Positions 35,304 through 44,278 of a stretch of DNA of 64,000 nt are shown here, piece by piece. A model generated the notes under the pieces. It ran no database searches. It was not told where the DNA came from and worked only from the letters and a program-made list of their open reading frames with translations. The stretch comes from an uncultured Paracoccaceae bacterium (GTDB lineage Bacteria; Pseudomonadota; Alphaproteobacteria; Rhodobacterales; Rhodobacteraceae): the NCBI GenBank assembly GCA_947497985.1, contig CANMIX010000007.1, positions 62,001 through 126,000 of the forward strand, written 5' to 3'. The position numbers and the translations under genes are program-made. The first letter of the stretch is position 1. The number at the start of each line of letters is the position of its first letter.

Positions 35304-35813
35304 ATGACCTGTGACCTCTGTGCAAGTGACACACCGCTTGCCTCGTTTGCTGTGGCCGGTGGACCCGAAGGGGCCGTGGCGCAGATTTGTGCGACCTGCA
35401 CCGAGCAGATTACAAGCGACCTAGAGCCGAACCATTGGCGTTGCCTGGCAACGTCGATGTGGAGCGAGACGCCCGCCGTCCAGGTTCTGTCGGCGCGCCT
35501 GTTGACGCGACTCGGTGATCAGGACTGGGCGCGCGACCTGTCAGAACAGCTATGGTTGGATGAAGAGACCCAGGCCTGGGTCGACGCAGTGCCCGCTGAA
35601 AGTGCGCATAAGGACAGCAATGGCGCGCCTTTGCGGGCAGGGGATACTGTGGTTCTGGTCAAGGATCTGCCGGTCAAAGGTGCAGGCTTTACCGCCAAAA
35701 GGGGGACCGCAGTTCGCAATATCTCCCTGGTGACTGACAATGTCGAACACATCGAAGGCCGCGTTGAGGGCCAGCGCATTGTAATATTAACCAAATATGT
35801 GAAACGAAAATGA
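35304..35813 (+). CDS. PhnA-family (YjdM-like) zinc-ribbon protein
   Basis: A 169-residue cytosolic protein with an N-terminal zinc ribbon (CDLC and CATC) and the C-terminal PhnA domain (DSNGAPLRAGDTVVLVKDLPVKG, then KRGTAVRNISLV and VEGQRIVILTKYVKR). The family was once tied to phosphonate use; its true role is not known. No phn genes are adjacent. Confidence 0.85.
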   Translation: MTCDLCASDTPLASFAVAGGPEGAVAQICATCTEQITSDLEPNHWRCLATSMWSETPAVQVLSARLLTRLGDQDWARDLSEQLWLDEETQAWVDAVPAESAHKDSNGAPLRAGDTVVLVKDLPVKGAGFTAKRGTAVRNISLVTDNVEHIEGRVEGQRIVILTKYVKRK

Positions 35814-35917
35814 GTTGCCCATGCCACAATGACGAGGCAAAAGGGTGCTGAAATGTTGCCCAAGCGCCTTTGCTGTGGCACAAAGAAGAAACTGTCTAGG
35901 ATAAATGAGCTGTGCCC

Positions 35918-36571
35918 ATGACTGATTTTGCTGAACGTCGCCGTATGATGGTTGATACTCAGGTCCGTCCTTCGGATGTGACCAAATATCCGATCATCGA
36001 AGCGATGCTGGCTGTGCCACGGGAGCAATTCGTGCCAAATGCGCAAGCAGAAGGCGCCTATGCAGATCAAAACGTGCCGCTTGGGAACGGTCGTGTGCTG
36101 GTCGAAGCGCGCACTCTGGCCAAGACGCTGGACGCATTGGACATCAGCAGTGATGAAATGGTGCTGGATCTGGCCTGTGGCCTTGGTTACTCCACAGCAG
36201 TTGTTGCTCGTATGGCGCAAATGGTAATTGGCGTCGAAGAGGAAACATCTATGGCGAGCGAATCTGCATCGCTCCTGTCCGATGTTGGGGCTGATAATGC
36301 TATTGTGCACGAAGGCCCGCTGGCCGAAGGTGCCGCAGAGCACGGTCCGTACGATGTAATTCTGGTTCAAGAGGCTGTGGAAACACTGCCTGACGATCTT
36401 CTGACCCAACTCAAAGATGGCGGTCGCATTGCGGCGCTGTTCATGACTGGGGCCTTGGGGGAAGTGAAAATCGGCTACAAAGCAAATGGCGCAATTTCCT
36501 GGCGCTTTGCTTTCAATGCCACCGCACCGGTTCTGCCCGGTTTCGAAGCTGCCAAAGAATTTGCCCTGTGA
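35918..36571 (+). CDS. Protein-L-isoaspartate O-methyltransferase family protein
   Basis: A 217-residue cytosolic SAM-dependent methyltransferase of the PCMT family. The N-terminal segment MVDTQVRPSDV and PREQFVP matches the family, and the SAM motif I reads VLDLACGLGYSTAV. The usual PCMT motif with EIG is altered (GVEEET), so repair of isoaspartate is likely but unproven. A GTG lies two codons upstream; ATG at 35918 is preferred. It precedes tolC, an arrangement common in this family. Confidence 0.82.
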   Translation: MTDFAERRRMMVDTQVRPSDVTKYPIIEAMLAVPREQFVPNAQAEGAYADQNVPLGNGRVLVEARTLAKTLDALDISSDEMVLDLACGLGYSTAVVARMAQMVIGVEEETSMASESASLLSDVGADNAIVHEGPLAEGAAEHGPYDVILVQEAVETLPDDLLTQLKDGGRIAALFMTGALGEVKIGYKANGAISWRFAFNATAPVLPGFEAAKEFAL

Positions 36572-36639
36572 TCCTGTAAAAGGCTTAGGGTGAGCGTCCG
36601 GGGCTTGGGGTCTTGGGCGAAGTGATGTGAATGGACAGA

Positions 36640-36666
36640 ACGACGTAACCAGAAAGGTTGCGTCGT
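36640..36666 (+). other. Hairpin in the tolC leader
   Basis: ACGACGTAACC / GGTTGCGTCGT (11 pairs, one G-U) with loop AGAAA, about 70 bases before tolC. It has no T tract, so a leader structure or mRNA-stabilising hairpin is more likely than a terminator. Confidence 0.4.
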
Positions 36667-36737
36667 GAAGCCATGTTGGAATTCACGCCACGATGCTTCC
36701 GGAGTGGGGGCGGGGCGGCGGCAGATAGGTGAAAAAA

Positions 36738-38183
36738 ATGCTGAAGACCATTTTCGCAAAACGATCCCCGAATGGTGGCTCCAGACGCGCAGTGCGCGCT
36801 TTGGCTATGGCGGGCACAATGTTGGCTGTTCTGGGCGCGCCCGCTCAGCTCAAGGCTGACAACCTTTCGGATGCGCTGATTGGGGCGTATAAATCCAGCG
36901 GACTTCTGGAACAGAACCGAGCGCTGTTGCGGGTCGCTGACGAAGATGTCGCCACGGCAGTTGCCTCCCTTCGCCCGATCGTGTCCTGGGCTTTGACCGC
37001 AGCGCATCAATACACCCGCACGCCTGGTACATTGACTTTGCAGGATGGGGACACCAATTCCTTTGATGCCAGCATCAACCTGACTTGGGTGCTGTGGGAT
37101 GGCGGACAACGTCAATTCACACGCCGTTCCGCGCAAGAAGCTGTTCTGGCCACCCGTCAAACGCTTCTGAATGTGGAACAGGACGTCCTGTTCAGCGCTG
37201 TGACGGCTTACGTCAGTGTCTTGTTCCAAGAAGAAAACGTACGCCTGCGCAGCAATAACCTACGTCTTCTGCGCGAAGAACTGCGCGCCGCCCAGGATCG
37301 TTTCGAAGTGGGCGAAGTCACCCGCACCGATGTGGCTCTGGCCGAAAGCAGCGTGGCAGGAGCCCAGGCAGATCTGATCCAAGCACGTGGTGATCTCGCG
37401 TCAGCGCGTGCCACCTATAAACAGGTTGTAGGACGTGAACCCGGAGCAACTCAGGGCCAGCCGCCATTGCCATCTGGCACCCGTTCTGAACGTGACGCGC
37501 AATATTTGGCGCGCCGCAACCACCCGTCGCTCTTGTCTCAGCAACATGCGGTGAAATCGGCAGAGCTTCGGGTCGAAAGCACCCGTGCCGCCTTGGGGCC
37601 ATCCTTCACTCTTCGTGGCGGTGTTGGCCACAACCAAGTGTTTGACCAGCGCACCGATACAGATACCCGTAACCTGTCGCTTGAACTTGGGCAGACTATT
37701 TATGCCGGTGGTGCGCGCCAATCTGCCTTACGGGCGGACCGTGCGCGTCTCGATGCCGAAAAAGGCGTCCTGTTGACCGTTCAGCGTCAGATCGAACAGG
37801 GTGTTTCCGCGGCTTTTGCAACGCTTGCTGCCAACCGCGCCAGCTTGGCATCGTCAGAGCAACAGGTGCGTGCTGCGCGGGTTGCGTTTGATGGTGTCCG
37901 TGAAGAGGCCACACTGGGTGCGCGGACAACCCTGGACGTGTTGGAAGCAGAGCAAGAACTGTTGGACGCCCAAGTTGAACGCGTGCAGGCGCGTGCGAAC
38001 CTTTCGCTGGCGGCTTATGAATTGCTGCAGTCCCAAGGTCTGTTGACTGCAGAACATCTCAACCTTGCGGTCGAAGTCTATGACCCGACGCTGTATTACA
38101 ACCTGGTCAAAGATGCACCGGGCAAAGGCAGCAAACGCGGTAAAGATCTTGACCGGGTGCTCAAAGCACTTGGCAAGCAATAA
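36738..38183 (+). CDS. tolC: TolC-family outer-membrane channel protein
   Basis: A 481-residue outer-membrane efflux protein that forms the exit duct of type I secretion and drug pumps. After a signal peptide (ending near LKA, following a basic N-terminus) it shows the two internal repeats of the family: coiled-coil helices with ALAESSVAGAQADLIQARGD, and the second repeat with LDVLEAEQELLDAQV. The preferred start is ATG 36738, with AGGTG six bases upstream; a GTG nine bases earlier is in frame. It follows pcm. The partner pump is not in this window. Confidence 0.92.
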   Translation: MLKTIFAKRSPNGGSRRAVRALAMAGTMLAVLGAPAQLKADNLSDALIGAYKSSGLLEQNRALLRVADEDVATAVASLRPIVSWALTAAHQYTRTPGTLTLQDGDTNSFDASINLTWVLWDGGQRQFTRRSAQEAVLATRQTLLNVEQDVLFSAVTAYVSVLFQEENVRLRSNNLRLLREELRAAQDRFEVGEVTRTDVALAESSVAGAQADLIQARGDLASARATYKQVVGREPGATQGQPPLPSGTRSERDAQYLARRNHPSLLSQQHAVKSAELRVESTRAALGPSFTLRGGVGHNQVFDQRTDTDTRNLSLELGQTIYAGGARQSALRADRARLDAEKGVLLTVQRQIEQGVSAAFATLAANRASLASSEQQVRAARVAFDGVREEATLGARTTLDVLEAEQELLDAQVERVQARANLSLAAYELLQSQGLLTAEHLNLAVEVYDPTLYYNLVKDAPGKGSKRGKDLDRVLKALGKQ

Positions 38184-38195
38184 CGCATAAAACGA

Positions 38196-38229
38196 ACCGG
38201 GGCACAGGACAGTTGCCGGATGCCCCGGT
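38196..38229. other. Hairpin between tolC and the PopZ-like gene
   Basis: ACCGGGGCA / TGCCCCGGT (nine perfect pairs, 16-base loop) directly after the tolC stop, no T tract. Confidence 0.4.
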
Positions 38230-38273
38230 GCAGGCTACAGTCCGATAAAGAGACCAGAAGCAGTAAGGTTATC

Positions 38274-39377
38274 ATGTCAGGTCCACTCGAGCAGGCAGGT
38301 GTCGAAGACGTCCTTTCCTCTATTCGCCGACTGGTGAGTGAGGACAACAGAAAGACGCGCCCATCCGGTGGCGCACGTCGTGCCGAAGGGCTGCGCCCGC
38401 GTTTGGTTTTGACCCCGGCGCTCCGTGTCCCTCCACCTGTTGATAAGGATACCCGCGCTGCAAAACCTGAGCTTTTGGATCAGGACGCATATCTCGAAAA
38501 CCCTGAAGGCAATGATGTGAACGGGGCTGACGCCGCGCAGGAACATTCGAAAGCAGTTTCAGGCAGTGATGCCAACGTGGCTGTGGATCCTCAAGGCGCG
38601 GAACGTACATTCCTTGGCGGTGCTGACACGGTCGAACACGCAGCTTCGTTGGATATGTTTCGCCTGAACAAAACAATTGTCGAAAGCGACGACGCTTCAG
38701 ATCAAACCCCGGACGAAGACGTTCTGCCTTGGAAAAATCCTGAGGCCACATTGTACGGCGTGTCCGAGAACGTGCAAGACGATGACACCGAGGCGGAAAA
38801 CATGGCTGAGCCAAGCCAGAGCGCCACTGGCGGTGCCGCCTATGCTGACGAGGATGCCTCTGTATCTGACACAGCCGAAGTCAGCCATCTGCACAATGCC
38901 TCGGCCCGTCAACGCGCAGCGGCTGTGGTCCGCAAAATTGCCGAGATGGAAGCTGCGACCGCTCAATCTGCTGCGGTTCCGCATTGGGAGCCAGACGCAA
39001 GCCAAAATGGTCCCTTCGCGTCGGAACTTCGGTCCCCTGCGTCGACGGATTGGGATGAGGCTGAGACGCAAGAGGCTGCAAACATCGCAGATCAAACTGG
39101 CGATGTTGAACATATGGATGCTGATGACATTGCCGAGCATTTTGCCGCCGATGTGATCGATGCAACAGCCGAAGATATCAGCGCTGATATTGCCGCAAGC
39201 ACGTTGGACGATTTGGACGACGCTACGCTGATCGACGAAGACATGTTGCGTGATATGGTTGTGGAAATCGTGCGCCAAGAGCTGCAAGGTTCACTGGGCG
39301 AAAAGATCACACGAAATGTACGTAAGCTGGTCCGCCGTGAAATTCAACGCGCTCTAGCAGCGCATGATATTCTTTGA
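38274..39377 (+). CDS. PopZ-like acidic disordered protein
   Basis: A 367-residue, very acidic protein. Only the two ends look folded. The N-terminus GVEDVLSSIRRLVSED resembles the PopZ/DUF2497 N-terminal helix, and the C-terminus (EDMLRDMVVEIVRQELQ, then KITRNVRKLVRREIQRAL) has amphipathic helices like the PopZ oligomerisation end. The middle (about residues 40-300) is Asp/Glu/Ala-rich and disordered. PopZ anchors the chromosome and cell-cycle proteins at the pole. Assignment as PopZ-like is inference from the layout. AAGG precedes the ATG at 38274. Confidence 0.6.
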   Translation: MSGPLEQAGVEDVLSSIRRLVSEDNRKTRPSGGARRAEGLRPRLVLTPALRVPPPVDKDTRAAKPELLDQDAYLENPEGNDVNGADAAQEHSKAVSGSDANVAVDPQGAERTFLGGADTVEHAASLDMFRLNKTIVESDDASDQTPDEDVLPWKNPEATLYGVSENVQDDDTEAENMAEPSQSATGGAAYADEDASVSDTAEVSHLHNASARQRAAAVVRKIAEMEAATAQSAAVPHWEPDASQNGPFASELRSPASTDWDEAETQEAANIADQTGDVEHMDADDIAEHFAADVIDATAEDISADIAASTLDDLDDATLIDEDMLRDMVVEIVRQELQGSLGEKITRNVRKLVRREIQRALAAHDIL

Positions 39378-39457
39378 CTAAGCGCCCTAACTGATCAGGC
39401 GTGTCGTAGCTATTGTGTTTCAACACACCTCGCCCGACCTTCCAGATTTAACGGGGT

Positions 39458-39591
39458 ACTCCCGCCCGGCATTGGCTTCCTTTGCGGAAGCGCGCGCCGG
39501 TTGGGCGTGGCACCGCGCCAAAGGCGCGGTGCCACGCCCAAGACCGCCAACGGTATCGGCCTTGGCCGATGGTGCTGGTGGGCACGGGAGT
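39458..39591. repeat. Structured intergenic repeat, copy 2
   Basis: Second copy of the element at 1513-1639. Closing stem ACTCCCG (39458-39464) / CGGGAGT (39585-39591). First inner hairpin GCTTCC/GGAAGC. Central hairpin GGGCGTGGCACCGCGCC with loop AAA and its exact complement, flanked by TT/AA (39501-39541 overall). Third hairpin ATCGGCC-TT-GGCCGAT. Three base pairs of the central stem differ from copy 1 and all three are changed on both sides. It lies between the PopZ-like gene and cobQ (convergent). Confidence 0.6.
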
Positions 39592-39620
39592 GCAACCGTT
39601 TCGATAGCTTGGAGCCGACG

Positions 39621-41078
39621 TTATTTAGCGCTGATGGGACCCGACAGGGCGAGGATCTGATCCAGATCCATGTGTTCTTCCAGGTGGTCGGCTAATGCGT
39701 CCAGTGCAGCATCAACATCCTGATCATAGGACAGTTTGCTATCGACACCGAGGTCTTCAAGAAAACCAGCGCGGAAAACATCGTTGGCAAACAGCCCGTG
39801 CAAATACGTACCGCGTACACGCCTGTCAGCGCTGGCCGCTCCTTCGGCACGCCCCTCCACATCCAGCCAAGCGTGCTGGCAATCCGCGCCGGTTGTGCGC
39901 CCCATGTGGATCTCATACCCATTCACAGGCAGATTACCGCCCCGTGTTGTCGCCTGAGTCAGCGTCACCTGTTTATTGCCTGCCATAACCGTTTCCACGT
40001 CAAGCAATCCCAGCCCCTCTGCACGGCCAGGAGACCCATCCACGCCGTCGGGGTCATCGACCATGCGCCCGAGCATCTGATAGCCGCCACAGAGCCCCAG
40101 AACATGCCCTCCGCGCCGGTGGTGGGCTAGTATGTCAATGTCCCAGCCCTGCCTGCGCAGATAGGCCAGGTCGCCAAGGGTTGATTTGCTGCCGGGGATC
40201 AAGATCAGATCCGCATCCCCAGGCAGGGCGCGTCCCGGAGGTACCATTTCGACGGTGACGTTGGGCTCGGCTGCCAGTGGGTCCAGATCGTCGAAATTTG
40301 CCATACGTTCCAGCTGAGGCACCGCTACCTTAAAAGCGCCACCACTGCGCGAGGCGATGTCCATACTGTCCTCGGCCGGGAACTTCCATGCATCCCAGAA
40401 CCACGGGATCACCCCGAGCGACGGCCAGCCGGTGCGCGCCGCAATATCATCGCGGCCTGCGTCAAACAGGCTGAGGTCGCCGCGAAAGCGGTTGACGGCA
40501 AAGCCCACGATCTTGTCTTGGTCGTCCTGATCCAGCACGGCTTGGGTCCCGACAATCTGTGCGATGACGCCGCCGCGATGAATATCCCCCATCAGGATCA
40601 CCGGCACATTCGCCGCCTGAGCAAAGCCCATGTTGGCAATGTCACCTTGGCGCAGATTGGTCTCGGCGGGGCTGCCGGCCCCTTCGATAAGGACCAGATC
40701 AACGTCAGCCGCCAGTCTGTGGAAACTCTCAAGCGCGGCCTCCAGCAGGCCCGATTTGTCGCGCATGAACGACCCAGCTGCGCGGGTGCCGCGTCGTTTG
40801 CCCTGTACGATGACCTGAGCGCCGGTGTCGGTCTCTGGCTTGAGCAGGATCGGGTTCATGTCTGTGTGCGGCGTCTTGCGCGCCGCAAGGGCTTGCAGCG
40901 CCTGAGCACGACCGATTTCTCCGCCGTCCGGGGTGACAGCAGCGTTGTTGGACATGTTTTGCGGCTTGAACGGAGCCACGCGTAGCCCGCGGCGCAGAAA
41001 GGCCCGCGCCAGCCCTGCAACGATCAAAGATTTGCCAACATTGCTGCCGGTGCCTTGCAACATAATCGCGCGTGTCAC
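39621..41078 (-). CDS. cobQ: Cobyric acid synthase
   Basis: A 485-residue glutamine amidotransferase that amidates four side chains of adenosylcobyrinic diamide in B12 synthesis. The N-terminal dethiobiotin-synthetase-like ATP domain has [10 protein letters not shown], and the C-terminal class I amidotransferase domain has the nucleophile Cys in [11 protein letters not shown]. Length is normal. No other cob gene is visible here, but a membrane protein gene diverges from its start. Confidence 0.95.
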   Translation of the reverse strand: MTRAIMLQGTGSNVGKSLIVAGLARAFLRRGLRVAPFKPQNMSNNAAVTPDGGEIGRAQALQALAARKTPHTDMNPILLKPETDTGAQVIVQGKRRGTRAAGSFMRDKSGLLEAALESFHRLAADVDLVLIEGAGSPAETNLRQGDIANMGFAQAANVPVILMGDIHRGGVIAQIVGTQAVLDQDDQDKIVGFAVNRFRGDLSLFDAGRDDIAARTGWPSLGVIPWFWDAWKFPAEDSMDIASRSGGAFKVAVPQLERMANFDDLDPLAAEPNVTVEMVPPGRALPGDADLILIPGSKSTLGDLAYLRRQGWDIDILAHHRRGGHVLGLCGGYQMLGRMVDDPDGVDGSPGRAEGLGLLDVETVMAGNKQVTLTQATTRGGNLPVNGYEIHMGRTTGADCQHAWLDVEGRAEGAASADRRVRGTYLHGLFANDVFRAGFLEDLGVDSKLSYDQDVDAALDALADHLEEHMDLDQILALSGPISAK

Positions 41079-41147
41079 GTAGTGTCCCTAACTCTATGTC
41101 GAAGCGGGTGATTCCGTTCGACGTCTTTAAAACCTATCGGAGATGAT

Positions 41148-41720
41148 ATGAACACACCCGCACATCTGTTGACCGGCGCCGCCCTGTTTGGGCGCAAAGG
41201 CGACAGGGCGATCCTTGCAGCTGCAGTCGTGGGCAGCCTGCTGCCGGATCTGTCGCTCTATCTGATGACGGCTTGGTCGATCTATGTCCAAGGCGTGCCC
41301 GTTCATGTGGTGTTTGATGAGTTGTATTTTTCCCCGGCCTGGCAACAGGTCTTTGCCATCGACAATTCTATCCCTCTGTGGGGAGCTGGGTTGGCCAGTG
41401 CTCTTTGGGTGCGCAAGGGCTGGGCGATTGCCCTGTGTTGCGCGGCGCTTTTACATATCGGTCTGGACTTCACCATGCATGCAGGTGACGGGCGGCCGAA
41501 TTTTTGGCCCTTTAGCGACTGGGTGTTCCATTCCCCCATCAGCTATTGGGACCACCGCCATCATGCGCATCTGCTGGAACCGGTGCTGCTTGCAGCAAGT
41601 CTGGTCTGTTTTGTCTTGCTGTGGCGGGGGCGCAGTTGGTCGGGGCGGGTGCTGTTCTCGGTCTTGGCGCTGATGGAGTTGGGAACCTCCAGCGTGATGT
41701 TCATGATCTTTGCGGGCTAA
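41148..41720 (+). CDS. Predicted membrane protein, metal-dependent hydrolase-like
   Basis: A 190-residue inner-membrane protein with about five hydrophobic segments. It carries His/Asp motifs near the membrane (NTPAHLLTGAALFGRKGD, GSLLPDLSLY, LHIGLDFTMH, and DHRHHAHLLEP), an arrangement like the YdjM family of predicted membrane-bound metal-dependent hydrolases. Homologues are sometimes named after the neighbouring cobQ; nothing in the sequence ties it to B12. Function unknown. Confidence 0.65.
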   Translation: MNTPAHLLTGAALFGRKGDRAILAAAVVGSLLPDLSLYLMTAWSIYVQGVPVHVVFDELYFSPAWQQVFAIDNSIPLWGAGLASALWVRKGWAIALCCAALLHIGLDFTMHAGDGRPNFWPFSDWVFHSPISYWDHRHHAHLLEPVLLAASLVCFVLLWRGRSWSGRVLFSVLALMELGTSSVMFMIFAG

Positions 41721-41742
41721 CGCCAAATATTAAGCGAGGTAG

Positions 41743-41783
41743 AAAAAGAAAAACGCGCCCCCACCGGACGCGTTTTTCTTTTT
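41743..41783. terminator. Bidirectional terminator
   Basis: AAAAAGAAAAACGCG / CGCGTTTTTCTTTTT, 15 perfect pairs with an 11-base loop, between convergent genes. Confidence 0.85.
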
Positions 41784-41808
41784 GGCAGCGTTTTTGAAGT
41801 GTAAACGC

Positions 41809-42123
41809 TTATGCGGCTTCCGCCTGAGCGTTGCGGCGCTCGCTTTCTTCGCGCGACAGCGCGACAGAGGTCCGTACACCACGGCCCACAAATTCCATCA
41901 GGCCCGATACAACCCGTTCGTTTGGATCAATGCCTGCACAGGTCAGAACTTCGCGCCCATCGCGCGACCGTGCCCAGCGGGCAATCTGCTCAGGACCGTT
42001 GCCATATTTTTTGTCGTCCGCAATCGCATCGTCGAGTGCAGCCAATACGACGGCTGCAAACAGTTTACGGGCGCGGTTGCCTTGCTCATTGTTATAAGCA
42101 GTGCCGTCCACGAAATCTCGCAT
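41809..42123 (-). CDS. DUF6280-like small conserved protein
   Basis: A 104-residue cytosolic protein beginning MRDFVDGTAYNNEQGNRARKL. I recognise it as a well-conserved Rhodobacteraceae protein of the DUF6280 type: it keeps DDAIADDKKYGNGPEQIARWARSRDGRE, CAGIDPNERV and the tail VALSREESERRN. No known domain or function. It is divergent from efp, with about 237 bases between. Confidence 0.8.
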   Translation of the reverse strand: MRDFVDGTAYNNEQGNRARKLFAAVVLAALDDAIADDKKYGNGPEQIARWARSRDGREVLTCAGIDPNERVVSGLMEFVGRGVRTSVALSREESERRNAQAEAA

Positions 42124-42360
42124 CTCGCTTCCTTTATTGTTCTTGCTATTGCAATTTCTGTTTTTTCGGCGTGGCGCCCCTTATGGCGATTTTGTGACGA
42201 TTCGGGTAGACAATTTTTGCATATCTCACATGCAATTTTTGCATGGCTTGATTTGCACCCGATTTGCCGCTGCTCAGCCTAGATCGTTTTCTTGCCAGCC
42301 TCTCTGTAGCTCGATATAGGGGCTTTTAATTGTTCAACAACCTCTCGAAAGGCATTTCCC

Positions 42361-42924
42361 ATGCCCAAGATCAACGGCAATGAAATTCGCCCCGGCAACG
42401 TGCTGGAACATAACGACGGCCTGTGGGCTGCGGTTAAGGTCGATCATGTGAAACCAGGTAAGGGCGGAGCCTTTGCACAGGTGGAACTGCGCAACCTGCG
42501 TAACGGGTCAAAACTCAATGAACGTTTCCGGTCTGCTGACAAGGTTGAGCGTGTACGTCTGGAGCAAAAAGATCAACAATTTCTGTATGAAAGCGACGGA
42601 ATGCTGGTCTTTATGGATGCCGAAACCTACGAGCAGATCGAGCTGCCGGCTGAGCTGCTGGGTGACCGTCGCCCGTTCCTTCAGGATGGTATGACAATTG
42701 TTGTCGAGTTCCACGAAGAAGAAGCCCTAAACGCCACTGTCCCTCAGAAGGTTGTCTGCAAGATTGTTGAGACCGAGCCGGTGGTCAAAGGTCAGACCGC
42801 CGCGAATTCTTTCAAACCAGCGATTCTGGACAATGGCGTAAAAGTCATGGTGCCGCCATTTGTTGGTCAGGATGAGATGATCGTGGTGAATACCGAGAGC
42901 ATGGAATACTCCGAGCGCGCGTAA
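42361..42924 (+). CDS. efp: Elongation factor P
   Basis: The 187-residue EF-P, which rescues ribosomes stalled at polyproline. Three OB-type domains are present: a KOW-like N-terminal domain with the tip loop KPGKGGAF (the lysine at the modification position), the central domain ([20 protein letters not shown]), and the C-terminal signature ([20 protein letters not shown]). Length normal. Followed by a strong terminator. Confidence 0.96.
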   Translation: MPKINGNEIRPGNVLEHNDGLWAAVKVDHVKPGKGGAFAQVELRNLRNGSKLNERFRSADKVERVRLEQKDQQFLYESDGMLVFMDAETYEQIELPAELLGDRRPFLQDGMTIVVEFHEEEALNATVPQKVVCKIVETEPVVKGQTAANSFKPAILDNGVKVMVPPFVGQDEMIVVNTESMEYSERA

Positions 42925-42965
42925 CGCCCACCTAAATTGCACCTACGACCAAAGTCGTAATTTCG

Positions 42966-42996
42966 GCCCCGCAACGTCAGTTTGCGGGGCTTTCTT
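42966..42996 (+). terminator. Terminator after efp
   Basis: GCCCCGCAA / TTGCGGGGC (nine pairs, 7-base loop) followed by TTTCTT. Confidence 0.8.
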
Positions 42997-43136
42997 GTAC
43001 GTTTTCAGCGCGCTACACCGGTTTGCAATAAATTTGTGCAAGTCAGGCTGCGACTGCTTAACGAGAGAACATCTTTATTTTCCGACCGGCTTTCCTTTAA
43101 GTTTTGCCTCATCCTACCTGGGGAGGAGGAGCGAAT

Positions 43137-44111
43137 ATGGGACTGTCGACACACTCTGAACACGCCAAATACGTGCTAAAGGCTGCGGGCTCGCCAATGG
43201 GTGCAGCCAAGTCGCGGGTGGTGGCTTCGTGGCGACGGTCCATCGAACGGCATGGGTTGGAGCCATCGCAATTCCAACGGGCAGAGCGGATCGACACGGC
43301 GGAATTGCGTGACCGTCGCGAAGCCTTGGACAGGTTTCGTTCCATCGCCGCCGCACAGCTGGACCAGCTTTTTCGACTGGTCGGCCAATCTGGATGCAGT
43401 GTTTTGCTCACTGACGCAGACGGCGTGGTACTGGAACAGCGTTGCAGTGACGGCGATGCCCATGCGTTTCGCGCTTGGGGACTGTGGGAAGGTGCCGATT
43501 GGAGCGAGCAAGCCGAAGGCACCAACGGCATTGGCACCTGTCTGGCCGAAGAGCGTCACCTGATTGTGCATCGCAACGAACACTTTTTTGCCCGCAACGC
43601 AGGGATGAGCTGCATCGACGCACCGATTTTTGGCGCTGATGGGCGTGTCATCGGTGCGTTGGATGTCTCATCCGCCCGTGCCGATCAAACCCAAGGCATC
43701 AACCAATTGATCGCGTCGTCGGTCCTGCAATCTGCGCGCCAGATCGAGGCGGAGGTATTCCGCGCCGCTTTCCCAAAAGAACGATTTATCTTGGCCGATG
43801 CGGACGAGGGGCCATTGGTAAAGCTTTTGGCCGTGAACAGCGACGACATTGTTGTGGGGGCAACCAGGGGTGCGCGGCGTATGTTTGGCATGGCATCGCT
43901 GGGGCCAATCGAACAGCGGCCAGCATCCGATCTGCTGGGGCGTGACGACGGTGAAGCCACCGGGTTTGAGCGCGGTGAACGTGCCGCTGTCATGCGCGCT
44001 TTGGCCCGTGCGGATGGCAATGTATCCCAAGCGGCCCGCGCTCTTGGAATTGGTCGCGCAACGCTTTATCGCCGGATGAAACGTCTGGGTATTGGCGACA
44101 AACCTGCATGA
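43137..44111 (+). CDS. AcoR-like GAF/Fis regulator without an AAA+ domain
   Basis: A 324-residue regulator. The N-terminal half is AcoR/DhaR-like: an entry helix (SRVVASWRRSIERHGLEPSQ) and a GAF sensor (LTDADGVVLEQRC, then EGTNGIGTCLAEERHLIVHRNEHFF, then CIDAPIFGADGRVIGALDVSS). A short linker leads straight to a Fis-type helix-turn-helix (NVSQAARALGIGRATLYRRMKRL). The AAA+ ATPase domain normally between them is absent: no Walker A or GAFTGA. GGAGGAGCGAAT fixes the start at 43137. It is likely the regulator of the aldehyde dehydrogenase 167 bases downstream. Confidence 0.8.
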   Translation: MGLSTHSEHAKYVLKAAGSPMGAAKSRVVASWRRSIERHGLEPSQFQRAERIDTAELRDRREALDRFRSIAAAQLDQLFRLVGQSGCSVLLTDADGVVLEQRCSDGDAHAFRAWGLWEGADWSEQAEGTNGIGTCLAEERHLIVHRNEHFFARNAGMSCIDAPIFGADGRVIGALDVSSARADQTQGINQLIASSVLQSARQIEAEVFRAAFPKERFILADADEGPLVKLLAVNSDDIVVGATRGARRMFGMASLGPIEQRPASDLLGRDDGEATGFERGERAAVMRALARADGNVSQAARALGIGRATLYRRMKRLGIGDKPA

Positions 44112-44154
44112 GACGCCCCAAGGGTTTGTCACGGAAACACGGCGTGGGGCTGAA

Positions 44155-44174
44155 CTGTCTCAGTGCTGAGACAG
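44155..44174. promoter_or_regulatory. Perfect dyad operator upstream of the aldehyde dehydrogenase gene
   Basis: CTGTCTCAG-TG-CTGAGACAG is a perfect inverted repeat. GTCTCAG recurs at 44195-44201, 40 bases from the first half-site. Both lie in the 167-base gap between the AcoR-like regulator and the dehydrogenase, so they are good candidates for its binding sites. Confidence 0.5.
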
Positions 44175-44278
44175 GGGAAAAATATACTCCCTTGGTCTCA
44201 GATGACATAGGCCAAACTTAGAGTCATCGTTCCTCATACAGATGCGGCGGCGGAGCCGCACACATGGAGGAAAACATC

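Noticed and set aside
41079-41147. Cobalamin riboswitch between cobQ and the divergent gene
   Set aside because: The gap is only 69 bases and lacks a B12-box-like sequence.
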